From contig NC_080670.1 in assembly GCF_030247195.1 (NCBI RefSeq), positions 210,788,546 to 210,852,545 of the forward strand: DNA of 64,000 nt, in the 5' to 3' direction. The notes under the pieces are model-generated. The model saw nothing but the letters and a program-made list of their open reading frames with translations. It did not search any database and was not told where the DNA came from. The stretch comes from Topomyia yanbarensis. Its lineage: Eukaryota > Arthropoda > Insecta > Diptera > Culicidae. Positions 47,703-59,045 of this stretch are shown here, one piece after another. The translations under genes and the position numbers were made by a program. Numbering within the stretch: position 1 is the first letter of the stretch; each line of letters starts with the position of its first letter.

Positions 47703-49252
47703 ATGGCTGGTGTAAGTATTACGATCGATTCCAGATGAATTCTTGACCGGGAAGAATCTATTTCGAGTGATTTTTACTGCCGAAAGTGTTTCTTGCCGGT
47801 TGCTTTGAGTGGAAGAGTACTGGCCGTTTAGCTGTGTGTGCGAGCGAGATGCCAACTGTTGTAACACGACAAACATTTCGATGGATGATGCAAAGCTGAG
47901 ATCAGACTTCTATTTTTTGCAGACCCTATACACTTATCCGGGAAATTTTCGCGCATACAAAGCGCTGATTGCCGCTCAGTTCTCCGGTGCCAAAGTGAAC
48001 TTGGCATCGAACTTTGTTTTCGGCGAAACCAACAAAAGTGATGCATTCCTGAAGAAATTCCCCCTCGGGAAGGTAAGTGGACTATTAAATATTTCCATAG
48101 TGCTTTGATGGAATGCATTTATTTTAGGTTCCGGCCTTTGAGTCCGCAGACGGCAAGTTCCTAACGGAAAGTAACGCTATTGCGTACTACGTTGCTAATG
48201 AGCAGCTACGCGGTAAGACCGATTTCGAGAAAGCCGAGGTGCTGTCATTCTTGTCCTTTGCCGACAATGAGCTGCTTCCAGCCGTCCACGGTTGGGTTTT
48301 TCCGATTCTGGGAATCATTCAGTACCAGAAGAACAATGTCGAACGTGCCAAGCAAGACCTGAAAGCTGCTCTGGCAGCGTTGAATGCACGTCTGCTTCGT
48401 CAAACTTTCCTGGTTGGCGAACGGATCACCCTGGCCGATATAGTCGTTTTCGCAACATTACTGAGCGCCTACGAAAATGCTCTGGATCCGTCCTTCCGTG
48501 CACCTTTCGGTAGTGTTACTCGTTGGTTTACAACGGTACTGAACCAACCGCAGGTAAAGGCCGTAGTGCCAGGCTTTGCTCTGTGTGCCAAGGCGGCGGA
48601 AATCGACCCGAAGAAGTTTGTCGAGTTCCAGATTAAGACCGGTGGAGCACCGCAGCAGCAGCAGAAGAAGGAAAAGGAGAAGAAGCCTCAACCTCCACCG
48701 GCGGCCAAGAAGGTAGAACCGGCAGAAGAGCTGGATGCCTGTGAGCTAGCTCTAGCCGAGGAACCCAAATCTAAGGATCCTTTCGATGCGATGCCCAAGG
48801 GAACTTTTGTATTCGACGATTTTAAGCGGTTCTACTCCAACGAAGAGGAATCCAAATCGATTGCGTACTTCTGGGAAAAGTTTGATCCGGAACATTACTC
48901 CATCTGGTATGGCGAGTACAAATATCCCGAGGAATTGAGTAAGGTATTCATGAGCTGCAATCTGATCACCGGAATGTTCCAGCGACTGGACAAAATGCGT
49001 AAGCAGTCTTTCGCTTCGGTTTGCCTGTTCGGAGAGGACAACAACAGCACAATCTCCGGTATTTGGGTCTGGCGCGGTCAGGATCTTGCCTTCACGCTGT
49101 CCCCGGATTGGCAGGTAGATTACGAGGTTTACGATTGGAAGAAACTGGATGCCAGCTCGAAGGAAACAAAAGAGCTGGTAGCGCAGTATTTCTCCTGGAC
49201 CGGTGCCGACAAACAGGGTCGTAAGTTCAATCAAGGCAAAATCTTCAAGTAG
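47703..49252 (+). CDS. eEF1gamma: Eukaryotic translation elongation factor 1 gamma
   Basis: Three exons: 47703-47711 (only Met-Ala-Gly), 47923-48072 and 48128-49252. Introns are 211 and 55 bp, GT-AG. The product is 427 aa, normal for the family (about 430). Order: glutathione-S-transferase-like N domain (about 2-80, [19 protein letters not shown]), GST C domain (about 85-210), a charged Lys/Pro-rich linker (226-260, with [16 protein letters not shown]), then the EF1G domain (about 268-427; [31 protein letters not shown] end). It is the structural subunit of the eEF1B complex that reloads eEF1A with GTP in the cytoplasm. The start has a good context (gcaaaaATGG), and the tiny first exon matches the three residues missing from the N-terminus. 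Intact, single copy here. Confidence 0.96.
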
Positions 49253-49454
49253 GAGGAAAATTGCTGCGGCAATAAGGTCTCGATAGCGAAAAAAAATCGC
49301 TTTTTTACGGTTATCAATGAAAAGAAACAGTTGCCTGATGGAATTGTCTGTCTCTCTTCTGTGAGCCCCCCTCATCGAACAGGTTAAAACAGCATTTGGT
49401 TATAACTGAACTGGAACAACCACGAAAGTACCGTGAAGATACCTTTTTTGTTAA

Positions 49455-49460
49455 AATAAA
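49455..49460 (+). terminator. Poly(A) signal AATAAA of eEF1gamma
   Basis: A canonical AATAAA lies about 200 bp after the stop codon. Confidence 0.65.
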
Positions 49461-49590
49461 TCAATACTTAAGACGAAAGCCGTGAAAGATTCATTTTTGT
49501 ATGATGAACAGTTCTACAGTTACGTCCAGTCTGTGGGTTAAAACGGTTAAAACAGAAAAGATCTCTGCCACCGCGTTTAGCATAACAGTC

Positions 49591-51566
49591 TGGCATTTGA
49601 ATATTTCTTAATTTGCGTTGCGTTGCGTTGCGTTGTGACGATGATTTTGGCGGATTGCACACTGACTTCATCATGTTTGACTGCTGATTATCTAATAAGA
49701 GTTGCTTAGGAAGTGGTAAGTAGGAATTCATACCAATCCGACCCATATTAAAACCTCAACAGCATGATAGCCATCATTGCCGGCCGCCCCCATCTCCATC
49801 GTTCACGGGGAAGGATAAAGGATAAGGTAGACAGGAAGTGTTGATGCTCCACCTACTTAACGGAAGGACGACGATTCATCAGACTCTTCCATAGGTGTCG
49901 CGGAGTTGGTGGTTTGGAAGGGTATCAGGTCTAGGATTCGCTCCAAGCAAACGATGCGACCTGTAAAGCATATTTTATTAGGTAGTTGTTTAGTTAGTCT
50001 TCGAGTGCACGATCACTCGAAAAAGAGATGACCTTGTTTAGTTTTTGGTTATTTTTAAACTCTGGGCAGCCGGCTACCGAGAGTATACTATGTTCCCTAA
50101 ACAAAAACAATTTGAACTCCACACAGCCGATCGTGGGAGTATTGCCTGGAAAAGCTAATCTTATCTGCGTAATGGGCCGGATCACTATTTATTGCAACAG
50201 TATTTGGACAGAACTCGCTACTTCTTCTCTACGATATATTTATTGGCTTGAAAACTACCAAGTGACAGCATATTATACTGGCAAAAATAGCGCGAGATGT
50301 TATAAATCAAGGAAAGTATTTCTTATTTTCCATATCGGATTGTTTGTGGAATACAAGTATACGAGCGATAATACCGAACACTGAAGGGAAATATAAAGGA
50401 TTGTTAATCTGATGCACGGGCTTGTTAGCAATAACGGAGCTTTAAATTAGGTTCATAAAAACAGACGCGGCGAATTTTCAATACGTATTGAGCCGTGTTC
50501 ATAGATACTAGTCAGATTAGTCGTATTGGGGCTAATTTCCGATCAACTATTCATTTTTACGGCAATGTTTTCTCGACTAGATCTGTTCGCACCCTCTCAT
50601 TCTGTTCGCACCCTCTCATTCTGCGGTCTAAGGACCAAATGTCATCAATAGACTTAGAATCGCGTGGAGGCATGAGATAGGAAACTTGTAAGAATTTTGC
50701 TATCCCACCGTTTGACTACCAGAATGGATGGGAGAACAGTAATACTAGCAAATACCGACTACCATAAGAGCGGTGCAAATTTGAACGAGTGACGTAGAGT
50801 ACTGCACTGAAAAAAGGACCAGGAGTGCGATTTTACGAAGTTTTAGCTTCCGATGGCCCTACATTTTCTGACAAAGTGAAGTTCTTGAATGTTGAGATTT
50901 TTATTACTGTTTAGAAAAGCAAAAGTATCATAAAGCTAGTGTCAGGCCTTCATGAGACCTCAAGAAGTCACTTTTGGAGGTCTTCGTAAATGTAGATTTG
51001 TCGGTAGACGGTTCCAAATATAATAGAAAAATACCTAATTTAACACAACTACAGATCACTTGCAACATAAAAAGCTTTTTGTGAAATTCGACAGCTCCAT
51101 CTTAGGCCAATTCAATAAATTTCCTGCATGAAAGTTTCCATTTTTTAAAAACGGTTTTTAAGCCAAAGCTTTGGAAGTTAAACCTTGGCGTGGAAGTGCC
51201 GGTATATTAATATATTCTGTTACTTAGTGTAGAATTAGATTTCGTCATTTACGGCTAATATACAACCGCCAGAAGAAACTTAAAACGTTGGTACACAATC
51301 AAGAAAGGCGAATCAGAAAAGGTATATGTCAGTGATTCACTAAATACAGACTGGAAAGAGGGTAATATGGAAAACCTTAAGGTCCGCCCAGATTAAGTCT
51401 TCGGTACGGAACAAAACCTCGGCCTAGGAACTCCTAGCATGTTGTTAGTCGCCTCTTACGACATGGGAGCAGTTCCCAGAGGTTCTATTCTTGGTTGAAA
51501 TAGTGCAAAAAGATTTCAGCCCGCCGGACACCACACGGCTTGGCATTTGAATATTTCTTAATTTGC
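49591..51566 (-). mobile_element. Retroposon with 26-bp target duplication and GCAAC tail
   Basis: A 26-bp sequence beginning TGGCATTTGAATATTTCTTA occurs at 49591-49616 and again at 51541-51566. Directly inside the left copy is (GTTGC)n at 49617-49636. On the minus strand the insert thus ends in a GCAAC simple-repeat tail, as several LINE clades do instead of poly(A). Its other end contains 'gtcgcctcttacgacatggg', wording I know from LINE untranslated regions. The 1.92-kb body holds no recognisable ORF. It sits just past the eEF1gamma 3' end. Confidence 0.75.
50585..50624. repeat. 20-bp tandem duplication
   Basis: 'tctgttcgcaccctctcatt' occurs twice in direct succession inside the retroposon. 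Confidence 0.8.
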
Positions 51567-51674
51567 TTGAAAAACATCAATATAAATGGCTAAATTCAAA
51601 CCACCTATAAATTGTTACATATCAGTCATGTTATTTAAAAAAATAGAATTTTACTCTTCGTTTAGCATTTCCAA

Positions 51675-51757
51675 GCCGTAATCCGGTATAACACCAACAA
51701 AAAATATTAATTTCCCTACAATTAATATTTTTTGTTGGTCTTATACCGGATTACGGC
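51675..51757. repeat. Near-perfect 83-bp hairpin
   Basis: GCCGTAATCCGGTATAA, one odd base, then ACCAACAAAAAATATTAATT faces its exact complement across a 7-nt centre (TCCCTAC). Arms are 38 bp with one C/C mismatch. No target duplication is evident. It could be a minimal MITE, a recent palindromic duplication, or a small-RNA precursor. Confidence 0.85.
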
Positions 51758-53890
51758 AGATTGTTTAAAGTTTACGTTGTGTTCCCACCTCCTTTGGTTC
51801 ATTGGTTATTTTGCCTATTCGAGCAACCCGAACTTTTGACGTATTACGTCAATGTCATAACTGCTCGAATCTCAAATGTCTCAAATTGCTTCGCTCAACC
51901 AGTGATGCCAGGTTTGTGAATCTGGCATTTTAGTTTCAGTTTTAGCCCTTACACGAGTGAATAAAACGAACAAAATTGTTTAAATATTTAAATCTCATTT
52001 GAACACACCATAAACTCCATACAATATTCACAGTCATCAAATAATTTCTGGCGAATAACAACGTGTTGCCTTTGCCTAGAGCATAATTGTATATCGTTTT
52101 ACATCGTATTGAAAAAGAATTATAATTTTCTTTAAATTTGCATTATTTTTATTCTTTCTTTTATTACAACATTCGATTGCTACATAAATTTACACAACGC
52201 CTAGATATTTTCACAAACAATCCAAATTTTCTGTACATAATATATTTCACTAAAAGTTATGGCACCCCTGCTTCCAGCAGGGCAGTCCCTTTCAGCGCTT
52301 AAGCACCTCTCTCGTCATTCAATCCGTGGTCCAAGTTCGTGCTGGTCGTATTCCGTGTTTGCTGTCTGCCGCTTCTGGTTATTCCGTGCGTGTACCGTCT
52401 GTTAGTCCCGTGGTTCGCGAGTGCCTTTTTCCTTCGCCGTTCCTTTTGCCAGACGCGGCTAATCTAGGCTAGTAGGTGTGTAATTTGAGTATAGTAGTTA
52501 TTCAGCTATTTTTAGGCTATCTCTACCATCAGTACCAGTGGTTAATGTTCCTTGCCCGTGGCAATCATTTTTTTTGCAATTTGCTGAAACAAGTAATTTT
52601 ACGTTTATGCAAGCTGCAAAAAAATCGAGAGCTGAGGAATCGCAAAAAAACCTGTTCAGCGCAAAATAAACGAAGTGGCTTAAAACCGACAGACTTGTGG
52701 AGATGGATCGTGGCCATAGCAGAGGAAAACAAGATTGAATCATTCGCTCGACGTACGTCAAAAGCATTTCGTTAGGTCACTGTTTTTTTTTCTACGTCCA
52801 AAGAGATTCCGTAAATAATTACGGATCGACTTTCCTGTTTGTATTAGTTCCTAACTGCTCAATTATTGCACTAAACTGTTCCGGAGATGCTGGATCAAGA
52901 GTACAGATTTCATTGACGGCCACAACAAATACACGCTAGACTTTCTGGTGGCCTTCACATCGTGTATTGGCTCTGCTGGACTAAAATCACTTACGTATTT
53001 TATGTATGTGCGTATATAGAGTATTGCGCAGAGTTGGGCGGATAGTTTGTTTCCAACACTTGTAGCTTGTCTTAACGAAGCAGACACAGAAACTGTGTGA
53101 AGAAAGAGCCAATCAGTGTGTGTACTGATTGAGTAGTGTCGAATAGCAAGTTGCAACCGGAAAACCGTGGTTAGTTGGGAAATAAAGTCCGGTATTTTTT
53201 TTTCTATTTTCTCCGAAAGAGCGGCTACATATGCTGAAGAAGAATTTTGCTGCAACTGCTGCCGTTCTACAATTTCGATTTCATTGGTAAGTAATGTTTT
53301 ATAATTTAAAACTATTCTGTTGAAATTTATGAATATCAATCCAACTACACCTAACTGATAAGCGTTCGAATACCTCAGACCTATTTATATCTTCAGCTAT
53401 AAACTTTATCCAATCAGCCTCAATGGCAACAATAAGAAATCCACGAAGCACAAATAAAATGGAAGGGTTGAAAAGGTTCACACATTACATCGAAACGTGT
53501 AAAACGTGTCTGACACGTATCAAGCAACAAAAATGACGATAGCCAGCGAAGGGCAGCGCTTCCAAGGTCGACAAATAGTCGAACATGGTAAAAAAGATGT
53601 TGCTCGTGTTGTGAATTTTCTAGGGCATTTGGCTACTACAGATCTAGAATATCTTCGAAATGTAGATGTTGGAACGTATGGCCAAAGTGAATATATTTGA
53701 GACGAAATTGAACCAATGGTTGATCTGGGCAATTGAGTTTAAAGCGTTTTGACCTGGCATAAAGTATTCAAATGTAATCAACAGTACAATTGATAAATAA
53801 TCATGGAATGATACAGCAGTACAATGTGAAGTAAGCCTCGATTTGTTCAAGTATGTTTAGTTTAAAGCTGCTATTAGATGAGTACCAATT
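51758..53890. other. Intergenic, no gene recognised
   Basis: ORFs at 52476-52775, 52863-53339 (minus) and 53506-53700 have no recognised motif. 53506-53700 (64 aa) has coding-like composition, and a GTAAGT donor-like site lies at 53287, but I cannot build a gene from them. Confidence 0.35.
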
Positions 53891-54989
53891 GCCCTTAGCT
53901 CAGACAAATCCCGGTCCAAGCAAGTGATCGTGTACCGAACCCAAATCGAAGAACTAAGCATTGTCAACACTATCTACCTTGCCTGGGTACCCGGACATTC
54001 CGGTATTACTGGAAATGAATGGGCTGACGAATTGGCCAGGGAAGGTTCAGCGATTGACTTCGTTGGTCCTGAGTCCGCGCTTTTCGCTAATTTCGGCAAG
54101 TTGGATAAGGGAAAAATACGGTCCTGGGATTCGTCCGAGCACCGCAATTATTGGAGAAATCTACAAACGTGTCGCCTAACAAATGCGTTTGCAGAACAAC
54201 CGAGCCCAGTGATTTCGAAACATCTCCGAGATTTTTCGAAGCTCCACTGCGGCATGCTGACCAGGGCTTTAACCGGCCACTGCAAACTCAGTTATCACAT
54301 GGCAACTATTCAGCGCGCTGAGTCTTTTTCATGTGATCTTTGTGAATCCGACTACGGAACCTCATATCATCTGATATGTAACTGTCCAGCGGTAGCGCAA
54401 TTGCGATTTCGAGTTTTCGGCCGTCCTTATATAGACGAAACCATGTTTGGACGACTGAAACTCAGAGACATACTAAAGTTTCTTATTCAATGTGGTAAAG
54501 AGTTTTAGGTTTTTACGCAAGCCAGTTGAACTACTAACTTACCTGTTGTTTATTTTTGTTTTTGTTTTTCCCACCCTTCCAAATCTACTTCCCCACACCT
54601 TTTTGACCTTTCCTCCCGCTCAGGAAATGATGAAAACACACGGCAAGGCACAAATCCCCGACTACATACGGGGAAAGTGCCATTTAAGCCAATATATTCT
54701 GATTCCCGATTCTGAACAGACATAACACTATGAGGGAATTCCCACAAAAAACATCGATCCGGCAATTTCCCCAGAACACTAGCTCCACCTGTTATTCACA
54801 GTCCCAAACACTCATTTGCTGATGGGTTACCCCTCAGGTTAGGGAACAATTTTTCACTAGTGGTCTATCCCCCGTATGCTTCATATGTCAGTGGCGCCAT
54901 AATTTCAAATGTAGCCACAGTCCCAACTACAAATTTATTTAAAATGACCGTTAAAGCAGGTCTTCGAGTGTTATGTCTGTTAGTCTGTG
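53891..54989 (+). mobile_element. 5'-truncated LINE with RNase H domain and 3' UTR
   Basis: An open frame to 54508 has no Met start. It begins in ALSSDKSRSKQVIVYRTQ and continues with LAWVPGHSGITGNEWADELA (RNase H active-site end), then a C-terminal Cys/His motif CDLCESDYGTSYHLICNC, ending at a stop. Downstream to 54989 is an untranslated tail that matches 16978-17293. LINEs with an RNase H domain belong to the I, LOA and related clades. The frame is intact over 200 codons, so the copy is not very old. Reverse transcriptase and endonuclease are missing. Confidence 0.82.
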
Positions 54990-55570
54990 CTTTGCCTTCC
55001 AACACCTAAGCCACAACTGATTGCACAAATATTCAGTTCAAGATTTGTGGCTCCAGTTTACTTCAAATGAGTGACAGTCAATCATGAACAATCCTTTGAA
55101 TTATTTTTAGTGGGGCGCCATCAAGCTGGATACCAATATAACCCCTCAAACTCCGCTTCGGTAGCTGTTCGAAATAACAGGTTTCAGTCGAACGAACTTG
55201 AACGTAATACTTTAAGCAGATATGTATACACTTTAAATTGTTTGTTTATTCAACTAAAACTGTCAAAAAATTATTTATTAATTCTGTATTCTTATGCTAT
55301 TAAGTAATTGTCTGACTTACGATATTTCTGTCCTTGACTAAGTTCAAATACTAGCTCTTCCAAGCTCAAACGTCTTAGACTTGGCCGGAGCTTTGGGTTT
55401 AGTTGTAATAATTTAAAGGTTATAAAAAGGTTTTTCAATTCACAGTAATTTTAATTTATTTTATTTCGCTTCGTGAAACAATTTTTCTTGTTCCTACTTC
55501 CTACACAGCTGTCATTTCACTTCTTGGCACTCGCACACATCATCATTATCCCTTAATCAGCCATCATGAG
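54990..55570. other. Spacer, nothing recognised
   Basis: AT-rich. The ORF at 55071-55307 shows no motif. Confidence 0.35.
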
Positions 55571-55882
55571 CAGGGTGGCCAGATAGAATTCCTTAATATC
55601 GGTAGGGTCACTAAAAGTGTATCGGTAGTTATCGGTAGGCCGGGTTGTTGTCCCAAAAACATAGTATTGACATAGAATTGTAAAATACTGACAACACAGA
55701 TCTCAGACCTAATCCAACCCAAAAAATGAATGTTGAGTAGGATGTGTCCAAAATCAATAAAAATCGGTAGTTTTCGGTAGGAATAACAAAATATCGGTAG
55801 TTTTGCCTTGGTCGTCTGTGAATCGGTAGGGAAGACTAAAATCGGTAGGACTACCGATAAATCGGTAGGTCTGGCCACCCTG
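55571..55882. mobile_element. hAT-type MITE, 312 bp, with ATCGGTAG repeats
   Basis: It begins CAGGGTGGCCAGA and ends TCTGGCCACCCTG, a perfect 13-bp inverted repeat, inside an exact 8-bp duplication ATCATGAG (55563-55570 and 55883-55890). The interior carries many direct copies of 'atcggtag' (about nine) near both ends. Such subterminal repeats are typical transposase-binding sites in hAT elements. Confidence 0.92.
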
Positions 55883-55890
55883 ATCATGAG

Positions 55891-57509
55891 GTTAAGATAA
55901 TTTCGTCGCAACACTGCATCAAAAGTAAATTGCAAACAGTGATGTCATCTTTCCATCTAAATGTGGTAAAACGTGCATGCGGCGGTTTCCGGAGGCATTC
56001 AACAATAGGTATCAAAAGGGGTGATGATTTTTTTTGGAATGGTTTACAATTTACGATTTTGTTAAAAATGCATCACGCTCCTCCCTGCACTGTATTAGTA
56101 GCTTGGAGGCAGATCGATATGATTTCGAGTCACAGCAGAAGTTATTTCCGCAGCTGATGTATTTGACTACGTTCGAAACGGCATATTTGGTGATCTATCC
56201 CAGTAAACGAACGGCGATATATACCTCGGCAAGAGGGAATTAACCATCAATTTACTACCACTGAAATGAAATCTGTAAGTAACACTAGCACATATCTAAT
56301 TTCACCTCTAACAATTCAGGAACTACTGTACGGGATGGCGCTGGACCTGTGGCCTTCGACTGGCATGGTCCATTCTTATCGGTTCGAGTCTTCTTGGCTG
56401 GTTGGGTGATGTGTGCCCCTACTTGCAAGTGGATAGTTTCGCTTGGGTTGAGGACCTGTGGATCCTGCTAGTCGGCGTTCGAATATTAAGTTATTGTGAA
56501 ATGTTGTAAATCAATTTTTTGCGTTCAAATATGTCCAAAAATAGTACGAAATACTGACATATAGTGTCAAAATAAACGAAGCCCGCTAAAAACAAATTAA
56601 AAAAAACTTAGTACCAAGGACGAAACCTGTTTCGGAAAACAAAAATTTCAAAATGTATGAACCAAACCGTTCACTTCTGACGTGAAAGCAAAAACGTAAG
56701 ATCTGAACAAGAAAAAAAGAAATGTTAGAAAAACCGTAAACAAATTTTTTTTGTGGACATTCTAGTTGTAAAAAAAGTCTTTGGAGTTGAAAAAATTTTG
56801 GACCATCGAATTTTTCTAACGCAGTGGGCTTGGGAGCAGTACAAATCCAAATGATGGCAGTGGCTTAAGGTTCCGACTAAATCATTGTGAAGAAATTTTT
56901 GGTGTGGCTGTTGTCCACTAGGAGGTTGATAACAGGCTATTATCTTTCTCTGGACAAAACCAGCCTAGAGACCGCGGGGCATTCGGCGGGTTGGAGTATC
57001 TCAACCAGGAATTGATCCACTGGGTTTCTGCTCCCATATCGTAAAAAAAGGACTGAAAGCAGGAGTCCTCAAGTCGAGTTGTTTTTCCGTGTCCAGGACT
57101 GAATGGCTGGCATGACTAAAATATGCCAGCCGCGCACGGAGTGTCGTAGGTCTAACCCATGCTATGTTACTCTGAATCTCTGACACAGTGGACGTTTGCT
57201 TTATCGCCAATCGTAGGATTCAGGTGATGATCATCTTTCTTATACCTATTTCGAGGTTCGTTATAGGGGATTATAAGCCAACGTGTTTAGTATCTTCTAG
57301 TTGCTGTACAACAAGCGCTGATGATGATCATCAGCACTTGTTGTACATTAGACAAGCATAAATTAATCTTCAGCATAAACGTACAGGAACTATGAATCTA
57401 TTCCGTCTTGTGCAGAAAGGAAAAGCATCCATAGCTTAAGTTGAAGAACCGCTCAGATATCAATTTGAGACGCACCGAAATGATGCAATACGTAAGTAGT
57501 ACAAATCTA
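55891..57509. other. Intergenic, no gene recognised
   Basis: The ORFs at 55930-56243 carry no motif I know. 57305-57346 is a palindrome listed as a finding. Confidence 0.35.
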
Positions 57510-58373
57510 CACATACTTAATATAGGAAATCGCCCAACATTTGCACGAGCTGGCAGAGATGAGGTGTTAAATGTAACTCTTTGTTCTGACGGGATTACGT
57601 GTGAGTTTGCAAACTAGTTCGTACCAAATGAGCTCGAACCGTCCTTTTCTGATCATAAGTACATTGTTTTTGATCATTAAACGTCTCGCTAGATATCGTC
57701 GTATATGATAATCCCAAATCAGCGAACTGGCACCTCTACGAAGAGCGCTTGGTGACTAGGTTTCATAGGTATCTTCCGTCGATTGAATCTCCAAGTGACT
57801 TGGATGAGGTCGTGGATAAGACAAACGCACTTCTAGTAGCAGCATATCAAGAGGCTTGTCCGCTTTAAGTTATGCGTGCTTCTAGAGGAACACCTTGGTG
57901 GAGAATACCGAACTTGTTTGACTCAAAAAGTTATGTAGAAGAGCTTGGAATCGTAGACGCTGGGACGGGTCGGAGAGGCATTTAAGTTGGCTCACAAAAC
58001 ATACAGAAATGCCCTTCGATTCTCTGAGCGAAGTGATTGGAAAAGCTTATGTACAAATGTCTCTAATAGATTAAAAAGGTTACCTTCGAAATTGAAAGAC
58101 TTTCCTGTTAGTTCCATTAGAACTGCTAATGGTGAATACTCGTCTAACGAAGATTTAATACTCAACAGCCTTTTTGAAACACACTTTCCAGGCTGTACGC
58201 AGCCATCACTGGCGACTACCCCTAAGTTCTTTTGAGGCAGTTCTGATTCTTGGGCATTGGCCCGCAGAATTGTGACAACCGAATCGATCAAATGGGCGAT
58301 CGAAAGTTTTGCTCCGTATAAGACTCCGGGAAAAGATCGAATTATTCCAGTTCAACTTCAAAGAGGGTATGAA
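57510..58373 (+). mobile_element. LINE fragment: endonuclease end and start of RT
   Basis: The plus strand reads IGNRPTFARAGRDEVLNVTL and then SFSDHKYIVFDH (end of the endonuclease). After frame breaks it reads FKLAHKTYRNALRFSERSDW, LPSKLKDFPVSSIRTANGEY, FETHFPGCTQ and then SIKWAIESFAPYKTPGKDRI, the linker and first reverse-transcriptase motif of Jockey/R1-like LINEs. It stops abruptly where a copia LTR begins at 58374, so the LTR element inserted here or recombined with it. Confidence 0.75.
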
Positions 58374-58772
58374 TGTTGAAAAAGAATATTTCGCAATGAT
58401 ATACGTACGAAATATTCTTTGTATATAAACAATTTGCCATTCACGGGACGGCAGTTGACAGTAAGAACTGTCATACGGAACGTGCTATAAAAAGCTCTGA
58501 GATGTCATCTGACAGAACGTCATGTGACAAAAGCTTCAAGTGGGTAACTTGAGCTTTTGCATATGGACGTCGCGTATGGATGTGTTGTTGACTATAGACA
58601 GATGGTATGATAGGGTACGATAGTCAATAAGAGACAGTGATAAACAGTGCATGAAATATCAATCGATATCGAACTATGTTAGCATTATATAACTTGACGA
58701 ACAAGAACCAAATAAAGTTATCTCAAACCAACCTACAGAAATACTTGGAGTTTTCTTACGGTATTATCAACA
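58374..58772 (+). mobile_element. copia-type LTR, 399 bp
   Basis: It begins TGTTGA and ends TCAACA, a perfect 6-bp terminal inverted repeat with TG...CA. It contains a TATA-like 'gctataaaaagctc' and AATAAAG. The next bases, 58773-58786, are GGTTATGGGCCCAG, the copia primer-binding site that pairs with the anticodon half of initiator tRNA-Met. This makes it a 5' LTR. No matching 3' LTR or gag-pol is recognised downstream. Confidence 0.82.
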
Positions 58773-58786
58773 GGTTATGGGCCCAG
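58773..58786 (+). other. copia primer-binding site (half initiator tRNA-Met)
   Basis: GGTTATGGGCCCAG directly follows the LTR. It is complementary to CTGGGCCCATAACC in the initiator tRNA-Met anticodon arm, the unusual internal primer known for copia. The LTR-end plus PBS string recurs at 58823-58842, 56 bp downstream. Confidence 0.75.
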
Positions 58787-58844
58787 GGGATACCTGATCG
58801 AAGGCTATTCGTTGCCCATATCTCAACAGGTTATGGGCCCAGTA

Positions 58845-59045
58845 GTTAACTGGAACTAGCCACCTGGACTATTGTAAAATAGTTGTTTTGGAAGATACAC
58901 GTTTCGGGTAGAAACGGCCGGCGAGAACCATCTAAAAATATTCGAATGGAGTAACCGAGATTAAAACCCGTGACGAAAAATTCGATTCGAACCCGCAAAT
59001 GCCCTTGCCCAGTTACAGTTCTGTATCCTGAGCTGTACTGCAACA
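58845..59045 (-). mobile_element. Possible tRNA-derived SINE
   Basis: On the minus strand, 'cagctcaggatac' (A-box like, about 59038-59026) is followed about 40 nt later by GGGTTCGAATC (B box, about 58996-58986). The spacing is right for a Pol III promoter, but the arms do not fold as a tRNA. Boundaries are not visible. Confidence 0.35.

Noticed and set aside
48752..49375. 207-aa minus-strand ORF opposite eEF1gamma
   Set aside because: Antisense shadow of a conserved coding exon.
52863..53339. 158-aa minus-strand ORF
   Set aside because: No family resemblance, no supporting splice structure, in an AT-rich area. Not enough to call a gene.
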